Under the pieces are notes generated by a model. The model did no database searches. It had not been told where the DNA came from and saw only the letters and a program-made list of their open reading frames with translations. A stretch of DNA of 64,000 bases, from the NCBI RefSeq assembly GCF_001713455.1, contig NZ_CP016464.1, positions 3,520,001 to 3,584,000 on the forward strand, in the 5' to 3' direction. The position numbers and the translations under genes were made by a program. The stretch comes from Bosea sp. RAC05 (GTDB taxonomy: Bacteria > Pseudomonadota > Alphaproteobacteria > Rhizobiales > Beijerinckiaceae). Positions 57,796 through 64,000 of the stretch are shown here, in pieces (positions within the stretch are counted from its first letter, which is position 1; every line of letters starts with the position of its first letter).

Positions 57796-59199
57796 TCAGC
57801 GGATGATGCTGAAGACGTCGCGCAGCATCTCCTGCGCGGTGGTGATCACCTTGGTGTTGGCCGAATAGGCCTGCTGGGTGACGATCATCTTCGAGAACTC
57901 GTCGGCGATGTCGGTGTTCGACTGCTCGATGTTGCCGCCGATGAGCTGCGAGGTGCCGAGCCCGATGATCGGCGGGCCGGATTCGATCGTCTCCTCGAAG
58001 GCGCCGCCATCCAGCCGCTTCAGCGCGTTGTCGGCGTTGAAGCGGGCGACCGAGAGCTGCGCCAGCGCCACGACCTGGCCGTTGCTGAAGGTGCCGATGA
58101 CCTGGCCGTCGGCCGAGACCGAGGTGCGGTCGAGCGTGCCGGCGGTGTAGCCGTCCTGCCGGATCGAGCGGGCGTCGATCTGGCCGCTGACGTCGCCGTT
58201 CTGGGTCAGGCCGTTGCCGCCGGTGGTGACCTGGACACCGGTGATCGTCGTGCCGGCGATGGTCATGGTCGGCAGGGTGATGTTGCCGGTCGCCGGCGCG
58301 GTGAGCTGCCCGGTGGGGCCGAAGGTGACGCTGGTGTTGGTGTTGCGATAGGCCGTCGCGCCGCCCGTCGCGCCGGTGTTCTCGGCGACGAATAGGTTCC
58401 AGGTGTCGACGGTCGCCGGCGGGCCGGCCGCGGCATTCGTGGTCTTGGCCCAGCGCAGCTCGACGCTCGTCGCCTTGCCGAGCGAGTCGTAGACGGTCAC
58501 CGAACCGCCCGGGATCGACTGGTTCAGGAAGCTCGTGATCTCGCTGCCGATGACGATGCCGGTGCCGCCCTGCGTGGTCGAGAGCGGGTTGCTGGTGAAG
58601 CCCGCCGGGTTCAGCAGTTCCGAACCGGCGACGGTGGGATTGGAATTGGCGTTGTTGGTGCCGGGTTTCGCGGGAATGTTGGCGCGATACTCGATCGAGG
58701 TCGTCGCCTTCGCCGGAAACTGCTCCTTGGTGATGCGCAGCACCTCCGGCTGGGTGCCGACGAGCTGGCCGGTGACCGTGTCGATCTTCAGGCCCTTGAG
58801 ATAGTAGCCGGCCCCGTTGACGAGATAGCCGTTGGCGTCGAAGTCGAAATCGCCGCGGCGCGTGTAGAGGTTGCTGTTGGAGAACTGGGTGTTGCTGCCG
58901 AGCCCGCTCAGGCGCTGGTCGACGACGAAGAAGCCGTCTCCGTTGATCGCGGCGTTGGTGTCGATGCGGGTCGAGGTCAGGTCGCCCTGGATCGAGTTCG
59001 TCGCCTGGCTGTAGGCCGTCACCGAGCCGGAGAGCTGGCGGTTCAGCGCCGAATCCGGCACCAGATCGGAGAAGGTCGTATCGACCCGCTTGAAGCCGGC
59101 CGTCCGCGAATTGGCGATGTTTCCGGAGATGTTTTCCAGCGCATAGGACTGCGCCTGCATCCCCGAAACCGCCGTGGTCAACGCACTGAAGACACCCAT
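57796..59199 (-). CDS. flgE: Flagellar hook protein FlgE
   Basis: This 467-residue hook subunit begins MGVFSALTTAVSGMQAQSYA and has the motif NISGNIANSRTAGFKRVDT. The C-terminus EQSNTDIADEFSKMIVTQQA and YSANTKVITTAQEMLRDVFS is typical. It is the first gene of flgE-flgK-flgL, with a sigma-54-like promoter upstream. Confidence 0.95.
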   Translation of the reverse strand: MGVFSALTTAVSGMQAQSYALENISGNIANSRTAGFKRVDTTFSDLVPDSALNRQLSGSVTAYSQATNSIQGDLTSTRIDTNAAINGDGFFVVDQRLSGLGSNTQFSNSNLYTRRGDFDFDANGYLVNGAGYYLKGLKIDTVTGQLVGTQPEVLRITKEQFPAKATTSIEYRANIPAKPGTNNANSNPTVAGSELLNPAGFTSNPLSTTQGGTGIVIGSEITSFLNQSIPGGSVTVYDSLGKATSVELRWAKTTNAAAGPPATVDTWNLFVAENTGATGGATAYRNTNTSVTFGPTGQLTAPATGNITLPTMTIAGTTITGVQVTTGGNGLTQNGDVSGQIDARSIRQDGYTAGTLDRTSVSADGQVIGTFSNGQVVALAQLSVARFNADNALKRLDGGAFEETIESGPPIIGLGTSQLIGGNIEQSNTDIADEFSKMIVTQQAYSANTKVITTAQEMLRDVFSIIR

Positions 59200-59258
59200 G
59201 TAACCCTCACCTCGACCGGCGCCCTCATCGGGCGGCCCTCAACTGTCGGGGCGAGCAC

Positions 59259-59274
59259 TGCACGCCATGTGCCA
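59259..59274 (-). promoter_or_regulatory. Sigma-54-type promoter of flgE
   Basis: On the minus strand the sequence is TGGCACATGGCGTGCA: TGGCAC, five bases, then GTGCA. This is one mismatch from TGGCAC-N5-TTGCA with exact GG-N10-GC spacing. It ends 59 bases before the flgE start codon. Confidence 0.65.
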
Positions 59275-59397
59275 CGGCGTGGCGCCTGATTTCTCAGGGA
59301 CTTGGATGGTTTCGGGAGTGTTTCAGAGCCGTTTCAGCCGGGTCAAATCCGCCCTCGCCCGGCAGATTCTGCCGAGGCGAACCGGCCACGCCTGCGC

Positions 59398-60411
59398 TCA
59401 GGCGGTGCCGGGCTCCGGGGCGTCGCGCCAGGATCCGAGATCGCCAGCGACGTCACCCAGCGTCGGCGGCGCCGCCTCGACGAAGGGCATCGGCCGGCAC
59501 ACCGCCAGCGCCGCCAGCCCGATGCGCGCGGTCAGCAGGCCGTTGAGCACGCCCTCGCCCAGCTTCGCCGAGATCCGTGCCGCCAGCCCCTGCCCCACCA
59601 CCTGCTGGATCACGGCGTCGCCCGCCGCGATGCCGCCGGTGACGACGAGATGGCCGAGCACCTGCCGGGCCAGCCGCAGCAGCCCGAGCGTGCCGGGCCG
59701 GCCGGCATAGATGCCGGCGATCGTCCGCAGCAGGCGCGCGCAGGCGACGAGCACGAAGACGATGTCGATCAGCGCGCGCGGGCTCACCGCCGTGACAAGC
59801 GAGACCCGCCGCGCCGCCTGGGCGATCTGGGCCTGCGCCAGCGCGTCGAGCGGCACCATCAGGCTGCGCTCGGCAACCGCCAGCACGTCGCGGGCTGCAA
59901 AGAGCTGCGGCAGGCTCTCGGCGAGCTGCGCCCGGCCCTTGGCCGTCTCCGCGCGTGTCCCGTAGAGCGCGGTCAACTCGGCCGCGACCGCCTTCGCCGC
60001 GTCGACGCTGCCATCCGCCAGCGCTGCGGTCGCCCGCAGCCTGAGCGCCTCGACCTTGCGCTCGCGCAGGATGTCGCGGATCACGCGCCCCAGCATGACG
60101 GCGAGCGCCAGCGCGGCAACCGCGGCGCAGGCGAGCGCGGCATAGCCCAGAACGGGGCTCTGGCTCATCAGCCAGGCGATGGTCTGCTCGGCCCAGACGC
60201 CGAAGGCGAGCGCCAGGAAGCCCGACAGCCCCGCGACGAAGAGCCCGCCCCAGGACCAGCGCCGCTTCACGGGCGCCACGGCAGCCGGCTCGGCGACATC
60301 GATCGGCGCGCTCTCGGGCAGGATCGCGACGTCGCCCCGGCTCACGGCCGGACCGAGGCCCCCGTCCGGGGCGGTCGGATCGAGACGGATCGCGCGCGGC
60401 GCCTTGCTCAT
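59398..60411 (-). CDS. YcjF family inner-membrane protein
   Basis: This 337-residue protein of the YcjF/TIGR01620 (DUF697) family has two transmembrane helices at about residues 52-75 and 85-108. The cytoplasmic part has PRALIDIVFVLVACARLLRT near residue 205. A glycine-rich hydrophobic segment follows (VTGGIAAGDAVIQQVVGQG). It overlaps ycjX by four bases, as in many proteobacteria. The role is uncertain; in enterobacteria the pair is linked to envelope stress. Confidence 0.85.
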   Translation of the reverse strand: MSKAPRAIRLDPTAPDGGLGPAVSRGDVAILPESAPIDVAEPAAVAPVKRRWSWGGLFVAGLSGFLALAFGVWAEQTIAWLMSQSPVLGYAALACAAVAALALAVMLGRVIRDILRERKVEALRLRATAALADGSVDAAKAVAAELTALYGTRAETAKGRAQLAESLPQLFAARDVLAVAERSLMVPLDALAQAQIAQAARRVSLVTAVSPRALIDIVFVLVACARLLRTIAGIYAGRPGTLGLLRLARQVLGHLVVTGGIAAGDAVIQQVVGQGLAARISAKLGEGVLNGLLTARIGLAALAVCRPMPFVEAAPPTLGDVAGDLGSWRDAPEPGTA

Positions 60412-61853
60412 GCCAGCCGGTCTCCGATCAGGAACTCCAGGGCGCGGTCGAGCCGGATCTGCGGCGGCGGCCTCATGCGCCCGCCGGCATCGGGCGCGAC
60501 CAAGGGCGGCCGGAAGCGCGGGGCCCGGATCTGCCAGCTCGCGGCAGGATCGAACACAGCCTCGGGCCGTTCCGGCAATTCGCCCGGAAAGATCGCGGCC
60601 TCGCTCAGACCGTCGAAGATCTCGCCGGCGACGATCTCGCCCGACTCCGGCACGCCGGCGATGGCGGGCAACTCCTCGCGGCCCTGCCGGATGCGAACCT
60701 CGCGCGTCGCCCGCACGGCGGCAAGCGCCATCGACTCGACCCGCGCCCCCGCGCCCTGCGCACGGGAGGCCGCCCGCGCGACGAGATGGGACATCACCGC
60801 CGCCAGCCGGTCATGGCTGCTGTGGTGGACATGGTCGGCCTTGGTGGCGGCGAAGAGCACCCGCTCGATACGCGGCGCAAACAGGCTCGACAGCCAGGAA
60901 TTGCGCCCGACCTGGAAGGCGGCGAGCGCCTGGCCGAGCGCGGTTTCGAGATCGGCCAGCGCCGGGGCCCCGGCATCGAGCGCGGCGAGCACGTCGACCA
61001 GCACGATCTGCCGGTCGAGCCGTGCGAAATGGTCGCGGAAGAACGGCGCCACCACGACGCGCTTATAGGCCTCGAACCGCTCCGCCATCAGCCCCGCCAG
61101 CGTGCCGGCCTGGGGCTCCGTGTCGGCCCCGAGATCAAGCGGCGCGAAGGTCAGGGCGGGCGAGCCCTCGAGATCGCCCGGCATCAGGAAGCGGCCCGGC
61201 GGCGTCACCGCCACGGCCTCCGGATCAGCCCGCAGCCGCGCCAGATAGGCCTTGAACAGGTCGCTCGCAGCCTCCGCCGCCATCTCGTCGGGCGCGCCAG
61301 ACGGATCGCGCGCCGGGAGGTCGGCGAGCCAGGCCGCCGCCGCCGCGCGGCGATGCGCCTTGCGCGCATCGCCCACCGCCTGGCGCGACCAGCTCTTGTA
61401 GTCCTGACCGATCAGGGCGAGGTCGAGCAACCACTCGCCGGGATAATCGACGATGTCGAGGGTGAGTGTCGCAGGCCCCTTGAACCAGCCGGCGGCGCGC
61501 TCATAGTCGATCTCGACGCGCAGCTCCGAGATCCGCCGCGTCGACTCCGGCCAGCGCCGCTCCGGCCCCGAAAGCGCGGCCCGGTGCGCCTCATAGGGAA
61601 AGCGCGGGATGTCCGGGTCGGGCTGCGGCACGAGGCGCACGCGGGCGATCCGCCCCTCGCCCGCCGCCTTCAGCACCGGCAGCGCGGCGCCCTCGATCAG
61701 GTTCTGGATCAGCGCCGTGGTGAAGACGGTCTTGCCCGAGCGCGACAGCCCGGTGACGCCGAGCCGCAGCCGCGGCCTGGCCATGCCGAGAAGGGAGTCG
61801 CCGAAGGCCAGCGCCGCGTTGCGCGCCTCGTCGAGATAGGAGCGCTCGCTCAC
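60408..61853 (-). CDS. YcjX family P-loop NTPase
   Basis: This 481-residue protein of the DUF463/YcjX family has Walker A GLSRSGKT at residues 35-42. DIVDYPGEWLLDL near 150 is a likely switch/Walker B region. LVDVLAALDAG and LFAATKADHVHH (an NKxD-like TKAD motif) indicate a GTPase-like fold. It is upstream of and overlapping ycjF. Confidence 0.88.
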   Translation of the reverse strand: MSERSYLDEARNAALAFGDSLLGMARPRLRLGVTGLSRSGKTVFTTALIQNLIEGAALPVLKAAGEGRIARVRLVPQPDPDIPRFPYEAHRAALSGPERRWPESTRRISELRVEIDYERAAGWFKGPATLTLDIVDYPGEWLLDLALIGQDYKSWSRQAVGDARKAHRRAAAAAWLADLPARDPSGAPDEMAAEAASDLFKAYLARLRADPEAVAVTPPGRFLMPGDLEGSPALTFAPLDLGADTEPQAGTLAGLMAERFEAYKRVVVAPFFRDHFARLDRQIVLVDVLAALDAGAPALADLETALGQALAAFQVGRNSWLSSLFAPRIERVLFAATKADHVHHSSHDRLAAVMSHLVARAASRAQGAGARVESMALAAVRATREVRIRQGREELPAIAGVPESGEIVAGEIFDGLSEAAIFPGELPERPEAVFDPAASWQIRAPRFRPPLVAPDAGGRMRPPPQIRLDRALEFLIGDRLA

Positions 61854-61866
61854 GGCGGGGACAGGC

Positions 61867-62403
61867 TCACTCGTCCGGGCCTTCGCCGAGCGAGGCCGGT
61901 GTCACGAAGCGGTCGAGCCGCCCGCTGCGGGCCGCGACATCGCGCCAGTCATCGACCGCGAAGTCGAGCACCGCGAGCCCGCAGGTCGGGTATTTCTGGC
62001 TCATGCGCGCCGCCGCATAGCGGTCACCATGGCCGGTCAGCAGCGCCGCCAGCTCCTCGAACCCGGGGTTGTGGCCGATCATCAGCAGCGTCCGCACCAC
62101 CGGCCCGGTCTCCTGCACCACCTCGAGCAGGCGCGGCGTCTTGGCCTCGTAGATGCGCGGCTCGTGCTGCACCGCCGGCTTCTCCGGCAGCATCGGCGCC
62201 ACGAGATGCCAGGTCTCCTGCGTCCGGCGCGCCGGCGAGACCAGCACAAGATCCGGCAGCAGCAATTCCTCGGCGAGATAGCGCCCCATCACGGGGGCAG
62301 CCTCGCGCCCCCGCGTGGCGAGCGGCCGCTCGCGATCGGCCACGCCTTCGGGCCAGTTCGACTTCGCATGGCGGAGGAGCATCAGGCGGCGCATGTCCGC
62401 CAT
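61867..62403 (-). CDS. SixA-like histidine phosphatase
   Basis: This 178-residue phosphatase of the histidine phosphatase superfamily has the catalytic LLRHAKSNW motif (Arg11-His12). The second histidine is in MIGHNPGFEELA. SPARRTQETW carries the supporting arginine. It resembles SixA, which removes phosphate from phosphohistidine proteins, but the substrate here is unknown. Its start abuts the stop of the TetR gene, so the two are co-transcribed. Confidence 0.85.
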   Translation of the reverse strand: MADMRRLMLLRHAKSNWPEGVADRERPLATRGREAAPVMGRYLAEELLLPDLVLVSPARRTQETWHLVAPMLPEKPAVQHEPRIYEAKTPRLLEVVQETGPVVRTLLMIGHNPGFEELAALLTGHGDRYAAARMSQKYPTCGLAVLDFAVDDWRDVAARSGRLDRFVTPASLGEGPDE

Positions 62404-63099
62404 CTAACCATCGTGGCCGCGATTTGCGAGAGCCGCGTCGGGCGCCAGCGCCGCGCCGAGCAGGCGCATCAGGCGCTGCGAGAACAGGTCGAGCATCGCC
62501 TCGCCTCCGTCCTCGCCCACGAGAAAATCGAACTGGCCGTCGATCAGCAGCGTCGTGAAACCATGGGTCACCGACCAGGCCAGCAGGATTTCGGCGAAAT
62601 CCGCCGCCTTGGCGGTCTCCGACGGCAGCGGGCCCGGCGGCGGCGCGGCCAGCCCGGCGCGATGGGCGCGCGTCTCAGCAACCAGGATGCCGAAGGCCCG
62701 CGCCCCGGCGCGCTGCATCTCGGGATCCTCCTTGTCGAGCTCCCGGCGCCCGAACACGACGCGGAAACGGCCCGGCCGGGCGAGCGCGGTCTCCAGATAG
62801 GCCCGGCAGATCGCCGCGAGCCGGCTGCCGCCCGCGGCACTCGCCCGCGACGCGGCGGCATCCATCGCATCGGAGAGACCGTCGAAGCCGAGCGTCGCGA
62901 CCGCCGTCAGGAGCCCGGCGAGATTGCCGAAATGATGCGCCGGCGCCGCCGCCGAGACACCCGCCCGCCGCGCACATTCGCGCAGCGTGAAGCCACCGAC
63001 GCCCCGCTCGGCGAGCACGGCCTCCGCCGCGTCGATCATCGCCTGGCGAAGATCGCCATGGTGATAGCCGTCGCGCCCCGCCCCCCGCTTCTCCGCCAT
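62404..63099 (-). CDS. TetR/AcrR family regulator
   Basis: This 231-residue repressor has a helix-turn-helix at about residues 35-60 (FTLRECARRAGVSAAAPAHH FGN), preceded by MIDAAEAVLAERGVGGF. The C-terminal ligand domain is of the TetR_C/WHG type (FRVVFGRRELDKEDPEMQRA). It is divergent from an ABA4-like gene; the palindrome between them is a candidate operator. Confidence 0.88.
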   Translation of the reverse strand: MAEKRGAGRDGYHHGDLRQAMIDAAEAVLAERGVGGFTLRECARRAGVSAAAPAHHFGNLAGLLTAVATLGFDGLSDAMDAAASRASAAGGSRLAAICRAYLETALARPGRFRVVFGRRELDKEDPEMQRAGARAFGILVAETRAHRAGLAAPPPGPLPSETAKAADFAEILLAWSVTHGFTTLLIDGQFDFLVGEDGGEAMLDLFSQRLMRLLGAALAPDAALANRGHDG

Positions 63100-63129
63100 G
63101 CCGTCGGTCTCCTGCGGCCGCAGCCGCTC

Positions 63130-63148
63130 ATCTTGACAGCATCAAGAT
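63130..63148. promoter_or_regulatory. Candidate TetR operator
   Basis: ATCTTGA-CAGCA-TCAAGAT is a perfect 7-bp inverted repeat. It lies 30 bases upstream of the TetR start and 51 bases upstream of the divergent gene, the usual place for a TetR operator. It includes a TTGACA that could serve as a -35 element. A second TTGACA is at 63173. Confidence 0.65.
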
Positions 63149-63199
63149 AGCGCCTTACGCCAGAGGAACAACTTGACACTGTATAGATGGGGGATGGTG

Positions 63200-64000
63200 A
63201 TGGGCCCGCTCGACCTCGACGCCGCCTTCTCCGCAGCCGGCGCTCTTGCGATGGCGGGCTGGGCGGGCCTGATCCTGCTGCCGCGCTGGCGCGGCCTTTC
63301 CGTCCGGCTGGCCGGCCTCGTCATCCCCGCCATCCTGTCGCTCGGCTATGCCGTCCTCATCCTCATGCATTGGCAGGGGGCCGTCGGCGGCTTCGGCTCG
63401 CTCGATCAGGTCGCCGCGCTCTTCGGCTCGCGCCCCCTCCTGCTGGCCGGCTGGGTGCATTACCTCGCCTTCGACCTCCTCGTCGGGACCTGGGTGCTGC
63501 GGCGCTCGCAAGACCAGGCCATCGCGCACGGCCTGATCGTGCCGGTGCTGCTGCTGACCTTCCTGTTCGGCCCGCTCGGCTACCTCGCCTATCTCTGGCT
63601 GGAGGCGAGCGTCCGCAGCGCGCGCGAGGACCGGATCGCACGGCTGCAGGCGCGGCTGCCGGCCTGGCTGCGGGCGCTCGAGATCGAGCCGCGCCTGGCC
63701 GCCGCCGCCTTCGCCATGCTCCTCCTGGCGCTGCCGCTGGCGCTGGCCTGGGCGCTCGACCCGCGCCTGTTCCAGGGCGTCAGCACCTGGATCAAGCCGC
63801 TGAAATTCGCGCTCTCGGCGGCGCTGTTCATGCTGACGCTGGCGCTGTTCGTCCCGCTCGCCGGCGAGCGCTTTCGCGCCAGCCTGGCCGGGCGCTACCT
63901 GATCTGGCCGGTGATCGTCCCCCTGATCGGCGAGGTGCTCTACATCGCCTGGCGGGCCTCGCGGGTGGAGGCCTCGCATTACAACACCGACAGCCCGCTG
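63200..64000 (+). CDS. ABA4-like membrane protein, 3' end beyond window
   Basis: At least 267 residues of a polytopic membrane protein are visible, with about seven hydrophobic segments. The first 140 residues match ABA4-like proteins: LLLAGWVHYLAFDLLVGTWV, then FLFGPLGYLAYL. Plant ABA4 acts in neoxanthin formation, but bacterial members are of unknown function. A second membrane part follows (STWIKPLKFALSAALFMLTL). ATG 63200 has GGGGGA at good spacing; ATG 63194 is an in-frame alternative. The gene runs off the right edge. Confidence 0.75.
   Translation, partial: MGPLDLDAAFSAAGALAMAGWAGLILLPRWRGLSVRLAGLVIPAILSLGYAVLILMHWQGAVGGFGSLDQVAALFGSRPLLLAGWVHYLAFDLLVGTWVLRRSQDQAIAHGLIVPVLLLTFLFGPLGYLAYLWLEASVRSAREDRIARLQARLPAWLRALEIEPRLAAAAFAMLLLALPLALAWALDPRLFQGVSTWIKPLKFALSAALFMLTLALFVPLAGERFRASLAGRYLIWPVIVPLIGEVLYIAWRASRVEASHYNTDSPL

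Noticed and set aside
55851..57806. A 651-residue plus-strand open frame opposite flgK
   Set aside because: Antisense shadow; flgK is unmistakable on the other strand.

Overview
The window looks like the chromosome of a GC-rich alphaproteobacterium of the order Hyphomicrobiales. A Bosea-like genus is my guess, but nothing here fixes the genus. The order-level call rests on alphaproteobacterial genes (cckA, fliX, flbT, flaF, an ATP12 assembly chaperone, a DksA with one cysteine), CtrA-type TTAA-N7-TTAAC sites, and a GTTC-N7-GTTC type LexA box upstream of recA.

Layout. Positions 1-10160 hold housekeeping and envelope genes: a PsiF-repeat tail, a Spy-like periplasmic protein, a P1-family peptidase, ATP12, RidA, pccB, an MBOAT/SGNH O-acylation pair, dksA, a deletion scar holding remnants of a LysR gene and a pyridoxamine-phosphate-oxidase gene, and a DUF900 lipoprotein hydrolase. 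Positions 10161-14825 are an AT-richer insertion. It carries a Dam-type adenine methyltransferase and a large protein combining a PD-(D/E)XK-like nuclease motif, a DGQHR (DndB-like) motif and a HEPN-like Rx4H motif. I regard this pair as the best candidate for an undescribed defence system. Positions 14826-31164 are the first flagellar block: flgF-G-A-H (minus), fliL-fliM-DUF6468-motE-TPR (plus), fliP and fliO (minus), flgB-C-fliE-Q-R-flhB (plus). It is followed by cckA, whose phosphorelay controls CtrA.

Positions 33735-47000 are mixed housekeeping: a second P1-family peptidase, recA with its SOS box, alaS, a cyclic-nucleotide-gated-type K+ channel with a degenerate ligand pocket, a toxin-antitoxin pair followed by two orphan immunity genes, icd, an SDR oxidoreductase and a cupin. 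Positions 47050-59275 are the second flagellar block: fliX (minus) divergent from flgI-cheL-flbY, a FlaG-like gene, two paralogous flagellins, flbT-flaF, then flgL, flgK and flgE (minus). The end holds YcjF/YcjX, a SixA-like phosphatase, a TetR regulator and a divergent ABA4-like membrane protein cut by the window edge.

Regulation. The sequence suggests a Caulobacter-like flagellar hierarchy. CtrA-like boxes lie before early operons (fliL, flgB, fliX/flgI, the TPR gene) and the second flagellin. Sigma-54-type GG-N10-GC promoters lie before flgF (consensus match), flgE and flgI, and fliX, a known partner of the sigma-54 activator FlbD, is present. No tRNA, rRNA, CRISPR array or insertion sequence was recognised.
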